From Bauldia sp. (lineage in GTDB: Bacteria; Pseudomonadota; Alphaproteobacteria; Rhizobiales; Kaistiaceae), in assembly GCA_020853895.1 (NCBI GenBank), contig JADYYB010000098.1, positions 1 to 35,602 of the forward strand: DNA of 35,602 nucleotides, in the 5' to 3' direction. Of the stretch, positions 22,742 through 31,291 are shown in pieces. Positions within the stretch are counted from its first letter, which is position 1. Every line of letters begins with the position of its first letter. A program made the position numbers and the translations under genes. A model generated the notes under the pieces. That model was not told the DNA's origin. It ran no database searches and saw only the letters and a program-made list of their open reading frames with translations.

Positions 22742-25543
22742 ATGGCCCGCTCCCTAGCGTCGGCACTCCTCGTCGCCGTTCTCGCGCTCGGCGCCTGGTT
22801 CGGAGGGATCCTCCTGCCGGTCGACGCCTTCCTCGGCGATCTCCGCTTCAAGCTCGGCCAGCGCCAGCCGACCGGCGAGCTGCTGCTGGTCGACATCGAC
22901 GCCAAGAGCCTCGCGGAGATCGGCGCCTGGCCGTGGCCGCGCGGCATCCACGCGCAGGTGATCGACCGGCTGGTCGAATACGGCGCCTGGGAGACCGCGC
23001 TCGACATCGACTTCAGCACCAGCTCCACGCCCGAGCAGGACCAGGCGCTCGAGAGCGCCCTCCGCCGCGCCAGCGGCGCGGTCATCCTGCCGATCTTCCA
23101 GCAGCAGGCGAGCGCCGACGGCGACGCGGTCACCTATAGCCGGCCGATCGAGCGCTTCGCGGCGGTGAGCTGGGGGGCGACGGTCAATGTCCGCCCCGAT
23201 CCCGACGGGCAGGTGCGCGCCTTCGCCTTCGGGCAGTGGATCGACGGCGAGCCGGTGCTCTCCCTGCCCGCCGTGATGAGCGGGAGCGTGGGCAATGTCG
23301 GCGAGGAGTTCCTGATCGACTACGGCATCCGCGCCGACCAGATCGACCGCGTCTCGGTCATCGACCTCCTCGAGGGCCGCGTCGCCCCGGAGCGGGTCAA
23401 AGGGCGGACGGTCATCGTCGGCGCCTCCGCGATCGAGCTCCGCGACCTCTTCCAGGTTCCGAATTACGGCCTCATCTCCGGCCACACGCTGAACGCGGTG
23501 GCGCTCGAGACCCTGCTGCAGGACCGCGCGCTGGTCCGGGTCAGCACCGAGGTGCTGATCGCGGGCCTCGTCCTCATCGGGCTGATCTTCGTCGCCCTGC
23601 TCGGCCGCTTCCCGTGGACGCAGATCCTCGGCGTCGCCGTGCTGATGGCGGCGGGCACCGAGATCGCGGCCATGCTTCTGCAAATCAGCAAGGCGGTGGC
23701 GCTGCCGACCTCGCTGTGGCACGCCGCCTTCTTTGGCTTCGCGCTCCTCTCGATCGTCAAGGAGATCGACTTCGGCCGCGTGACCCTCGCGGTCAGCAAG
23801 GCGGAGACGCGCAACACCGAGGCGCTCCTCAAGCGCGTCATCGAGGACAATTTCGCCGGCGTGATCATCGTCGGCGAGGACGGCAATATCGGCCTCGCCA
23901 GCACCACGGCGAGCGCCCTCCTCAAGGTCGAGAACAACAGCCGCCTGGTCGGACGGCGTTACGCCGACGTGCTGCCGGCCGCGCTCGCCGAGGAGATGCG
24001 CGTGTCGATCGACCGCTTCCGGCGCGGCGTGTGGCGGCGGCAGCCGCCGGCCGAGCTGGTCATCGAGAACCGCGACGGGACCAAGACGATCTTCGAATAC
24101 ACCGTCACGCCCTCGCGCCTTGGCGAAGCGCAGAGCGACGGGCGGCGCGCGCTCCCCAACCGGGTCAGCGCCTGCCTCACCTTCATGGACGTGACGGTCG
24201 AGCGCGAGGCCGAGGCGCGGGTCGAGTACATGGCCCGCTTCGACATGCTGACCGGGCTCGCCAACCGCAACCAGTTCATCGAGGTGCTGACCGACCGGCT
24301 CCAAGACCGGCGGCACCAGAAGCACGATCTGCCGGCGGTGATCTGCTTCGACCTCGACCGCTTCAAGAACGTCAACGACACGCTCGGCCATCACTATGGC
24401 GACGTGCTGCTCCGCGCCGTCGCCGCGCGGGTGCGCGAGGTGGTGGGCACGGACGAGCTGGTCGCCCGCTTCGGCGGCGACGAGTTCGCGATCCTTCTCT
24501 CGGGCCGCTCGCGGGGCGAGCTCGGCGCGGTCGCCGACCGCATCATCATCGCCCTCCGCGAGCCCTTCGACCTCGAAGGCCATCGCCTGATCATCGGCGC
24601 GAGCGTCGGCATCGCCATCGCCAGCGAGACGACCGACCCCGCGGTCCTGACCAAGAACGCCGACATCGCCCTCTACCGCGCCAAGAGCGCGGGCGGGGCG
24701 ATCTACCGCTTCTTCGATCCGGGCATGAACGATGGCCTCGCCCACCGCCAGCAGCTCGAGCTCGAGCTCTGGGAAGCGTTCCGCAAGGGCCAGTTCGAGG
24801 TCTATTACCAGCCGCAGATGAACATCGAGACCGGCCGCATGGTCGGGGTCGAGGCGCTGGTGCGCTGGAACCACCCCAAGCGCGGCGTGGTCATGCCGGG
24901 CGATTTCATCACCGTGGCCGAAGCCATCGGCCTCATCGACCCGCTCGGCGTGTGGATCATGCAGCGCGCCTGCGAGGAGGTCGCGCGCTGGCCGCTGCCG
25001 GTGCGGCTCGCGGTCAACATCTCGCCCGCCCAGTTCACCCGCGGAGACCTCGTCGCCTCGGTGCGCGAGACGCTCGACGCCTCGGGCCTGCCGCCCTCGC
25101 AGCTGCAACTCGAGATCACCGAGTCGCTGTTCCTGCAGGAAAACGCAGTGATCAACTCGGTCACCAGCCAGCTCAAGGACATGGGCGTGCAGTTCGCGCT
25201 CGACGATTTCGGCACCGGCTATTCCTCGCTTGCCTATGTCGCGCGCTTCCCGATCTCCAAGATCAAGATCGACAAGACCTTCGTGACCGGCGTGCCGAAC
25301 GTGCGCGGCTCGGTGGCCATCGTGCGGGCGGTCACCGCCATGGCGCAGGGGCTCGACATCGAGGTCAATGCCGAGGGCGTGGAGACGGCCGACCAGCTGC
25401 GCACGCTCAGGCTGCTCGGGGTCAATGAGGCACAGGGCCATCTCTTCGGCATGGCCCAGCCGGCGGCGATGATTCGCGCCGAGCTCGCCGCCCAGGCCGG
25501 CACGCTGCGCGTGGTCGGCGGCAAAGGCGGCTTCGCCGCCTAG
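22742..25543 (+). CDS. CHASE2-PAS-GGDEF-EAL cyclic-di-GMP protein
   Basis: A 933-residue membrane sensor. A first helix (residues 5-25) leads to a periplasmic CHASE2 domain (about 30-265; LLLVDIDAKSLAEIGAWPWPR, GRTVIVGASAIELRDLF). Three closely spaced helices (about 268-340), a PAS-like region (360-490), GGDEF (about 492-660, intact GGDEF at 578-582) and EAL (about 665-915, EALVRW from 704, NISPAQF, LEITES, DDFGTGYSS, EGVET) follow. Both enzyme signatures are intact; the RxxD inhibitory site is missing, as in the other GGDEF-EAL protein here. The start at 22742 directly precedes the first helix; its ribosome site is weak. The exported FecR-domain protein encoded upstream may act with the CHASE2 domain in the periplasm; that link is inferred from adjacency. 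Confidence 0.94.
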   Translation: MARSLASALLVAVLALGAWFGGILLPVDAFLGDLRFKLGQRQPTGELLLVDIDAKSLAEIGAWPWPRGIHAQVIDRLVEYGAWETALDIDFSTSSTPEQDQALESALRRASGAVILPIFQQQASADGDAVTYSRPIERFAAVSWGATVNVRPDPDGQVRAFAFGQWIDGEPVLSLPAVMSGSVGNVGEEFLIDYGIRADQIDRVSVIDLLEGRVAPERVKGRTVIVGASAIELRDLFQVPNYGLISGHTLNAVALETLLQDRALVRVSTEVLIAGLVLIGLIFVALLGRFPWTQILGVAVLMAAGTEIAAMLLQISKAVALPTSLWHAAFFGFALLSIVKEIDFGRVTLAVSKAETRNTEALLKRVIEDNFAGVIIVGEDGNIGLASTTASALLKVENNSRLVGRRYADVLPAALAEEMRVSIDRFRRGVWRRQPPAELVIENRDGTKTIFEYTVTPSRLGEAQSDGRRALPNRVSACLTFMDVTVEREAEARVEYMARFDMLTGLANRNQFIEVLTDRLQDRRHQKHDLPAVICFDLDRFKNVNDTLGHHYGDVLLRAVAARVREVVGTDELVARFGGDEFAILLSGRSRGELGAVADRIIIALREPFDLEGHRLIIGASVGIAIASETTDPAVLTKNADIALYRAKSAGGAIYRFFDPGMNDGLAHRQQLELELWEAFRKGQFEVYYQPQMNIETGRMVGVEALVRWNHPKRGVVMPGDFITVAEAIGLIDPLGVWIMQRACEEVARWPLPVRLAVNISPAQFTRGDLVASVRETLDASGLPPSQLQLEITESLFLQENAVINSVTSQLKDMGVQFALDDFGTGYSSLAYVARFPISKIKIDKTFVTGVPNVRGSVAIVRAVTAMAQGLDIEVNAEGVETADQLRTLRLLGVNEAQGHLFGMAQPAAMIRAELAAQAGTLRVVGGKGGFAA

Positions 25544-25580
25544 CTCAAGGCGCCTTGCTGCGCCTCGAAATGCTGCGCCA

Positions 25581-25596
25581 TTAACACTCCGTTAAC
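25581..25596 (+). promoter_or_regulatory. CtrA-type binding site TTAA-N7-TTAAC
   Basis: TTAA at 25581-25584, seven bases, then TTAAC at 25592-25596: an exact match to the full CtrA consensus of alphaproteobacteria. It lies 81 bp upstream of the small HTH gene start and 38 bp after the CHASE2 gene stop. CtrA is the cell-cycle and motility regulator in this class. Binding here is inferred. Confidence 0.6.
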
Positions 25597-25676
25597 CATC
25601 AATTCCTAGCGTTGCCGCCAGTTCAGGAGTCTCCAGGAGTTCACTCGGCAATTCGCAAAGGAGCGTCGTTTTCGCG

Positions 25677-26066
25677 ATGACACACATGCTCACGCTGGGC
25701 CAAGCGGCCAAACTGACCGGTATCAGCAAGACCTCGCTGCGTCGCGCGATCGTCGACGGACGGCTTGCCGCCACGCGGGCCGACGACTGGGTCTACCAGA
25801 TCGAGCGCTCGGCGCTGGCCCGCCTCTACAGCCTCCCCTACGAGGAGTCGGACATGCCGGCCCCCGCCCCGGTGGCGATGGCGACCGAGAACACGTTGAC
25901 CGAGATCGAGGCCGGCCCGTCGAGCGCGGCCAACATGACCGACGGGGCGACGGTCACCCGCTGGCGCGAAGCCTCGGCCACACGGCGTCCGGCCGGCGGC
26001 CAGGGCTTCCTGCAGCGGATCCTCGGCTTCTTCCACCTGCCCTCGCCGGCCAGCCGTTCGAGCTGA
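25677..26066 (+). CDS. small HTH DNA-binding protein (MerR/excisionase-like)
   Basis: A 129-residue protein. Residues 5-60 form a helix-turn-helix of the excisionase/MerR kind: LTLGQAAKLTGISKTSLRRA followed by IVDGRLAATRADDWVYQIERSALARLY, where the wing precedes a short helix. The remaining 70 residues are low in structure and rich in Ala, Pro and Thr, ending with a short amphipathic segment (GFLQRILGFFHLP) that could contact a membrane or partner. ATG 25677 is used; AAAGGAG is 13 nt upstream, a rather long spacing, and an ATG three codons later is possible. A CtrA-like box sits upstream. A hairpin follows at 26095. Its targets are unknown; the neighbours suggest a tie to motility or c-di-GMP control. 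Confidence 0.78.
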   Translation: MTHMLTLGQAAKLTGISKTSLRRAIVDGRLAATRADDWVYQIERSALARLYSLPYEESDMPAPAPVAMATENTLTEIEAGPSSAANMTDGATVTRWREASATRRPAGGQGFLQRILGFFHLPSPASRSS

Positions 26067-26094
26067 CGCGGCAGCAAGGCACTGACCCGACCTG

Positions 26095-26117
26095 AGCCGG
26101 ACGCGGGCCGTCCGGCT
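26095..26117 (+). terminator. hairpin after the HTH gene
   Basis: Perfect 9-bp stem AGCCGGACG / CGTCCGGCT with loop CGGGC, 29 bp after the HTH gene stop. No T-run follows (TTAAGG only), so termination by this alone may be weak. A second smaller hairpin (CGCCGG-TTTCAG-CCGGCG) is at 26136-26153. Confidence 0.5.
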
Positions 26118-26265
26118 TAAGGAAGCACCTGATCGCGCCGGTTTCAGCCGGCGTCGGTTGCATTTGCCCTGCTCTCTTAAGTTGCGCTTCAGGAACTTGG
26201 CGCAATGTAGGCTTCGGAACGGAGCGACCGCTGCGGGGGCTCCTGGCGTTTCCGAGGCGGGTGAA

Positions 26266-27516
26266 ATGAACCCCAGTGTCGAGGTCGGCGCGAGCGAGCG
26301 GGTCAGCGCCGGACTGCTGGCGACCGGCGCGCTGCTGGTCGCGGTCGTCGACGACGACGACCTCTACCGGGCCTATCTCAGCGAGCTCCTGAGCCGGCAG
26401 GGCATCCGCGTCGTCCAGGCGGCGAGCGGGGCCGAGCTCCTCGACGAGCTCGCCGACCAGCCCTTCGACTGCGTCATCCTCGATCACAATCTCGGCGTGG
26501 AGACCGGCCTTGCCATCGGCGAGGCGGTGCGCGGCCGCTATCTCGACCCGCCGCCGATCGTCATGCTGACCGGCGAGGGCGGCGAGCGCACCGCGGTCAA
26601 GGCCTTCCGCGGCGGCTTCAGCGACTACCTTTCCAAGAAGAACCTCAACCCCACGGAGCTCGTGAACGCGGTGCGCGGAGCGGTCGGGCGGCATATCCAG
26701 GAACAGAGCCAGCGGGCCGAGCGCGAGGAGCTGTCGCGCCTCGTCGGCCGCGATCCCCTCACCGGGCTGAACGCCCGCGAATATGCCGACGCGCTTCTCG
26801 GCGAGCTCGGCACGCGGGCCAAGCGGCGGGGCGTCCCCTTCGGCCTCTGCCTCGTCCGCATCCACGGCTTCCTGCAGCTCCAGGACCGGCTCGGCTACGT
26901 GATCGCCGACCGCGTGCTGCGCGTCTTCGCGGGCCGCCTGCAGAAGGCCGCCCGCGAGACCGATACGGTCGCCCGCTACGACGGGACGACCTTCATCTAC
27001 ATCGTCGACAAGGACGCCACGCCCGAGACCATGGAGGCGATAGAGCGGCGCCTCGGCCGGCAGATGGTGTTCGACGTCAATTTCGACGAGGTCTCTGTGA
27101 AGCTCGCGCCGGTCATGGGGTTCGGCCTCTTCCCCAAGGACGGAAGCGAGCCTTCCGCCGTGATGGAGGCCGCCGACGCCCAGCTGGCCATCGCCGAGAG
27201 CGGCGAGGCCGAGCCGGAGCGCCGCGCCAGCGGCGCGATGCCGACCACGACGATCATCTCCGACCGGCAGACCGACCGCCGGCAGCACCGGCGCCAGCGC
27301 GTCCTCAAGCGGGCGCAGATCATCCTCAAGGGCCTCGGCTCCACGCTCGACTGCGTGGTGCGCGACGTCTCGCCGACCGGCGCCCTCATCCGGGTCACCG
27401 ACTATTTCTCGGCGCCGGACGAGTTCGACCTCTTCTTCCTCGACACGAGGATCACGCGGCGGGTGGAAGTGCGCTGGCAGATCGGCAACGACATCGGCAT
27501 CCGATTCATTACCTGA
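26266..27516 (+). CDS. response regulator with degenerate GGDEF and PilZ domains
   Basis: A 416-residue cytosolic protein. REC domain at 22-140: acidic cluster VVDDDD (29-32), phosphoacceptor D73 in VILDHNLG, T102 in MLTGEGG, K124 in YLSKK. A helical linker leads to a GGDEF-like domain (about 155-315) that keeps GRDPLTGLNAREY but has DGTTF (239-243) where GGDEF is expected, so it should not make c-di-GMP. A PilZ domain (about 335-416) has the Arg-rich start (RRQHRRQRV) and DVSPTGALIRV, the parts that bind c-di-GMP. The protein thus seems able to receive phosphate and read c-di-GMP. ATG 26266 has GAGG 8 nt upstream; the longer open frame lacks features. It precedes the hybrid kinase gene on the same strand. 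Confidence 0.9.
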   Translation: MNPSVEVGASERVSAGLLATGALLVAVVDDDDLYRAYLSELLSRQGIRVVQAASGAELLDELADQPFDCVILDHNLGVETGLAIGEAVRGRYLDPPPIVMLTGEGGERTAVKAFRGGFSDYLSKKNLNPTELVNAVRGAVGRHIQEQSQRAEREELSRLVGRDPLTGLNAREYADALLGELGTRAKRRGVPFGLCLVRIHGFLQLQDRLGYVIADRVLRVFAGRLQKAARETDTVARYDGTTFIYIVDKDATPETMEAIERRLGRQMVFDVNFDEVSVKLAPVMGFGLFPKDGSEPSAVMEAADAQLAIAESGEAEPERRASGAMPTTTIISDRQTDRRQHRRQRVLKRAQIILKGLGSTLDCVVRDVSPTGALIRVTDYFSAPDEFDLFFLDTRITRRVEVRWQIGNDIGIRFIT

Positions 27517-27529
27517 ATCCAGGCAACGG

Positions 27530-27555
27530 CGCGCGATTTAACCTTCGATCGCGCG
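27530..27555. repeat. 8-bp inverted repeat between the REC-PilZ and kinase genes
   Basis: CGCGCGAT at 27530-27537 and ATCGCGCG at 27548-27555, separated by TTAACCTTCG. The perfect dyad starts 13 bp after the REC-GGDEF-PilZ stop. It is followed by AT-rich sequence leading into the kinase gene, so it may be an operator or a weak terminator; there is no T-run. Confidence 0.45.
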
Positions 27556-27592
27556 GATTATACTTGGCCGATTAACCCAATTTTCTACGCTT

Positions 27593-30500
27593 TTGCGCAT
27601 AGTGTTCAGCGTGCGCAAACCACCGCTCCGAGCCGCCTTCGTTGACCGCGGATACGCCTTCCGCCTGCGGATGCTGCCGATCTTCGTCGGCGTGCCGGCG
27701 CTGATCGTGCTGATGCTGGTGGTGGCCTGGGGCACGCTCGAGCGCGAGTTCGCCTCCGGGCGGATGGTGCGCGAGGAGATCAACGCCTCCTTCGAGCGCC
27801 GCTCGCAGCTGCAGCGGGTGATGTCGCTCCTGCAGGATGGGGAGACCAGCCAGCGCGGCTACGTCATCACCGGCCGGCAGTCGTTCCTCGACCCCTATCA
27901 CGCAGCGACCAACGCCATCGTGCCGCAGATGGACCGCCTGCAGGCGATGCTGATTCCGGCCGGCGCGGACCCGGCCGACGTGGCGCGGCTGATCTCGCTC
28001 ATCCGCAACCGGCTCAACCTCTTCACGGAGACAATGAACACGCGGCGCGCGGGAGACGTCGAGCGCGCCGAGGATCTCATCACCAATGGCGAGGGAACCC
28101 GCGTCATGACCGAGATCCGCAACGTGATCAACGATCTCCTCGCCGACGAGGCCGACCATCTGCAGAAGGCGATCGCCTCGGAGACGCAGGTCAATGACGG
28201 GTATCTCTCCTTCACCTTCTACCTCATGCTGGCCGTCGGCGCGTTCACGGTCATCGGCTCGTTGTGGGCCTTCCTCCTCCTCGACCGGCGGCAGCGGGCC
28301 GAGCGCGCGGCCGACCGGCAGGGACGGCTGGTGCGCTTCCTCAGCGAGATCGCCGACGCCTCCAACCGCGCCACCTTCGACCTCGCCCTCCGCCGCACGC
28401 TGGAAGTGGTCACCGCCGACCTTCGCTCGCCCTGGGGCCTCGCCTTCCGCATCGACCCTTCGGGCAAGCGTGCGCCGGAGGGTAGCTGGCTGCCCGAGCC
28501 GCAGGGCGAGGACCCCGCGGCGGTGATCTCCTTCGTGGCGGCCGAGGTGCGGAAGCTGGTCGGGCCGGTGACCATCGACCTCCCGGTCGATCTCGGCGTC
28601 GGCACCGCCTCGCTCAACCTCACGCTCATCCCGATCCGCAACGGGCGCGAGGTGGCGGGCGGGCTCCTCATCGCCGGCGACCCCTATCGCAACCCGCAGG
28701 CGATCGGCCGCGACCAGCGGCCCTACGTCATGGAGCAGCTGTCGCGCGCGGCGGAGCGGCAGCGCATGGCCGACGTCGTCGCCGATTCCCTGGCGCGCTC
28801 CGAGGCGCTCTTCGCGTCGGCGTCCGAAGGCATCGTCACGGTCAACGAAAGCGACACGGTCGAGCGCTTCAATCCGGCCGCCGAGGCGCTCTTCGGCTAC
28901 TCGGCGCAGGAAGTGGCGCGGCGCAATTTCGCGATGCTCCTCGACACCACGCACGCGCAGAACACGCCGCAGCGGCTCGTCGCCAACTCGCTGCACAGCG
29001 CGCGCGAGATCACCGCGCGGCGCAAAGACGGCAGCACCTTCCCGGCCGAGATCTCGGTCGGGGCGATGGAGGCCGGCGGGCGGCACATGTTCGTGGTCTT
29101 CATCCGCGACATCACCGAGCGGAAGCAGATCGAGCGGATGCAGACCGAGTTCATCTCGACCGTCAGCCACGAGCTCCGCACTCCCCTCACCTCGATCGGC
29201 GGGTCGCTCAGCCTGATCGTCGGCGGGGCGGCGGGCGAGATCAACGAGCGCGCCAAGCGGCTCCTCGAGATCGCCGGCACCAACACCCAGCGCCTGATCC
29301 GGCTCGTCAACGACATCCTCGACATCGAGAAGCTGCAGTCGGGCCGCATGGCCTTCCAGTTCGCCGAGACCCCGGTCGACGACGTCGTGGCGCAGGTGAT
29401 CGCCGCCAATCGCGGCTTCGCCGACAATTTCGGCGTGCAGCTCCGCCAGGTGGCGACGCTCCCGGGCGTGAAGATCCGCGCCGACACCGACCGCCTCAAC
29501 CAGGCGATCACCAACCTCGTTTCCAACGCGGTCAAGTTCTCCCCGCGCGGGGCGAGCGTGGATGTCGGCGCGATCAAGACGCCCTCGGGCGGGGTGCGCA
29601 TCTCGGTGCGCGACCGCGGGCCAGGCATCCCCGACGCCTTCCGGGCACGGATGTTCGAGCGCTTCTCGCAGGCCGACGCCTCCGACGCGCGGCAGAAGAG
29701 CGGCTCCGGTCTCGGCCTCAGCATCGCGCGCGAGATCGTGCACCGGCATGGCGGGGTGATCTCGTTCGAGACGCAAACCGCTCGCGGCACCGTCTTCCAC
29801 ATCGACCTCAAGACCGCGGTCGCCCAGGACGATTCGCCGATCCGCGCGCTGACGCTCGGCCGCCGCCTCATCCTGGTCTGCGTGCAATCGGAGGCCGACG
29901 CCGGGCTCGTCACCTCCACGCTGGCGGGCGCCGACTTCGCCTGCGAGGTGGTGTTCAGCCGGGAGGCCGCGATCGCCGCGGTCAGCCTCAACGCCGTGCA
30001 GGCGGCGGTGGTCGACATAGCGGTGGTCGGCGAGGATGTCAGCGGCTTCATCCGGGCGATGCAGGACCGCGCCCCGCTCCCTTCGATCCCGGTGGTGCTC
30101 CTCTCGCTCAAGGAGTCGCGGCGCGGCGACCAGGAGGTCACGGCCGAGACCCTGCCCGTCCTCTACTGGGCGCAGAGCAAGAACGAGCTCGCGCAGCTGC
30201 CGGCGATGGTCGGCGAGGTGCTCGCGAAGAGCACCGGCAGCGGCAAGCCGTCGATCCTCCATGTCGAGGACGACCGCGACGTTCTCGAGGTCGTGCGCCA
30301 CGCGCTGCAGGACGAGTTCCAGGTGATCCCCGCGCCGAGCCTCGAGATGGCGCGGCAGCGGCTCTCCCGCCAGCAGTTCCAGCTGGTGATCCTCGACCTC
30401 AGCCTGTCCGACGGCGCGGGCCGCGACCTCCTCCCCGACCTTGTCGGCACTGACGGGCGGCCCCTGCCGATCGTGGTGTTCAGCGCGCAGGAGGCGAGTC

Positions 30501-30643
30501 CCGACCTCGCGCGCCAGGTCCATGCCGTGCTGACCAAGTCCCGCAGCACGCTCGCAACGCTCGTCGAGGCGGTGCGCGCGGTGCTCAGCCTCCCTTCTCC
30601 CCCTCAAGAACAGAAGGCGCGCTATGAAAGTGCTCTACGTTGA
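27593..30643 (+). CDS. hybrid sensor histidine kinase (CHASE3-GAF-PAS-HK-REC-REC)
   Basis: A membrane kinase of up to 1016 residues. Helices at about 28-48 and 205-230 flank a periplasmic CHASE3-like domain (QRVMSLLQDGETSQRGYVITG). A GAF-like part (about 245-395), a PAS domain (about 402-510), a HisKA domain with H526 in STVSHELRTPL, and a HATPase (NLVSNAVKFS, RDRGPGIP, GSGLGLSIA) follow. Two receiver domains end it. The first (about 755-890) lacks the acidic pair and seems inactive; the second (about 900-1010) is intact (HVEDD, LVILDLSLSD, FSAQE, LTKS). The start is uncertain: TTG 27593, GTG 27602 or 27611, and ATG 27671 are in frame, none with a clear ribosome site. Its 3' end overlaps the next gene by 20 bp. 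Confidence 0.93.
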   Translation: MRIVFSVRKPPLRAAFVDRGYAFRLRMLPIFVGVPALIVLMLVVAWGTLEREFASGRMVREEINASFERRSQLQRVMSLLQDGETSQRGYVITGRQSFLDPYHAATNAIVPQMDRLQAMLIPAGADPADVARLISLIRNRLNLFTETMNTRRAGDVERAEDLITNGEGTRVMTEIRNVINDLLADEADHLQKAIASETQVNDGYLSFTFYLMLAVGAFTVIGSLWAFLLLDRRQRAERAADRQGRLVRFLSEIADASNRATFDLALRRTLEVVTADLRSPWGLAFRIDPSGKRAPEGSWLPEPQGEDPAAVISFVAAEVRKLVGPVTIDLPVDLGVGTASLNLTLIPIRNGREVAGGLLIAGDPYRNPQAIGRDQRPYVMEQLSRAAERQRMADVVADSLARSEALFASASEGIVTVNESDTVERFNPAAEALFGYSAQEVARRNFAMLLDTTHAQNTPQRLVANSLHSAREITARRKDGSTFPAEISVGAMEAGGRHMFVVFIRDITERKQIERMQTEFISTVSHELRTPLTSIGGSLSLIVGGAAGEINERAKRLLEIAGTNTQRLIRLVNDILDIEKLQSGRMAFQFAETPVDDVVAQVIAANRGFADNFGVQLRQVATLPGVKIRADTDRLNQAITNLVSNAVKFSPRGASVDVGAIKTPSGGVRISVRDRGPGIPDAFRARMFERFSQADASDARQKSGSGLGLSIAREIVHRHGGVISFETQTARGTVFHIDLKTAVAQDDSPIRALTLGRRLILVCVQSEADAGLVTSTLAGADFACEVVFSREAAIAAVSLNAVQAAVVDIAVVGEDVSGFIRAMQDRAPLPSIPVVLLSLKESRRGDQEVTAETLPVLYWAQSKNELAQLPAMVGEVLAKSTGSGKPSILHVEDDRDVLEVVRHALQDEFQVIPAPSLEMARQRLSRQQFQLVILDLSLSDGAGRDLLPDLVGTDGRPLPIVVFSAQEASPDLARQVHAVLTKSRSTLATLVEAVRAVLSLPSPPQEQKARYESALR

Positions 30644-30989
30644 CGACGAGGCGGATCTCCGCACCATTGCCAGCATCGCGCTCGAGCTCGATCCCGACTT
30701 CGAGGTGCGCACCGAGGCCTCCGGCGCGCAGGCGCTCGCCACCGCCGCCGACTGGCGGCCCGACGCCATCCTTCTCGACGTGATGATGCCATCGATGGAC
30801 GGGCCGACCACGCTCTCGCGCCTTCGCCAGAACGCCGAGACGAGCAGCATTCCGGTGATCTTCATCACCGCCCGCGCGCAGGCGCACGAGCTCAAGCATT
30901 TCATCTCGCTCGGCGCGCTCGACGTCATCACCAAGCCGTTCGACCCGATGAGTCTGGCGGCCGCGGTCAAGCAGAGGATCAAGCCGTGA
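30624..30989 (+). CDS. single-domain response regulator
   Basis: A 121-residue receiver domain without output. Key residues are intact: acidic pair D7/D8 (YVDDE), phosphoacceptor D52 (ILLDVMMPSMDG), T82 (FITARA) and K104 (ITKPFDP). It starts 20 bp inside the end of the kinase gene and its stop overlaps the start of the HPt gene, so the three are translated as one unit. As a REC-only protein it most likely shuttles phosphate between the kinase and the HPt protein, or works by binding a partner. Confidence 0.95.
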   Translation: MKVLYVDDEADLRTIASIALELDPDFEVRTEASGAQALATAADWRPDAILLDVMMPSMDGPTTLSRLRQNAETSSIPVIFITARAQAHELKHFISLGALDVITKPFDPMSLAAAVKQRIKP

Positions 30990-31291
30990 ACGAGACCTTC
31001 GACGAGCGCCTGGACGAGCTGCGGGAGAAATTCCGCGAGCGCGCGATCGCCGAGTCGACGACCATCGAGGGAATGGCCGCCGAGCTCCGCGCGGGACTGG
31101 CGCCGTCCGGCCTCGCCGCAGAGCTTCGGCAGATCGCCCATCGCCTCGCCGGCGCGGGCGGCACGTTCGGCTTCGCCGAAATCAGCGCGCGCGCCACCGA
31201 GCTCGAGGATCTGCTCGCCGAGCAGTCCGCCGACGCGGAGGTGGCGGAGAGTTGCCTGGCGCTGGTCACCGAGATCCGCAAGGCGGCCTGA
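30986..31291 (+). CDS. HPt phosphotransfer protein
   Basis: A 101-residue helical protein. Residues 45-78 carry the HPt signature, LRQIAHRLAGAGGTFGFAEI, with H52 as the phosphate-accepting histidine. The usual lysine of HxLKG is Ala here (HRLAG), a modest deviation. The start is GTG at 30986, overlapping the stop of the REC gene (GTGA), which points to translational coupling. It would relay phosphate onward, for which the nearby REC-GGDEF-PilZ protein is an attractive but unproven acceptor. Confidence 0.85.
   Translation: MNETFDERLDELREKFRERAIAESTTIEGMAAELRAGLAPSGLAAELRQIAHRLAGAGGTFGFAEISARATELEDLLAEQSADAEVAESCLALVTEIRKAA

Noticed and set aside
22754-25441. 895-codon open frame opposite the CHASE2-GGDEF-EAL gene
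   Set aside because: Antisense shadow of the GGDEF-EAL gene, same reasoning.
26216-26260. EcfG-type stress promoter (GGAAC-N18-CGTT)
   Set aside because: GGAAC is present but the GTT box is about 28 bp away, far outside the allowed spacing; the other intergenic GGAAC sites checked also lacked the partner.
27538-27577. Second CtrA box before the kinase gene
   Set aside because: There are two TTAA half sites, but the spacing is not seven bases.
27572-30607. 1011-codon open frame opposite the hybrid kinase gene
   Set aside because: Antisense shadow of a gene with every kinase motif; the reverse product is Arg/His/Asp-rich with no recognisable fold.
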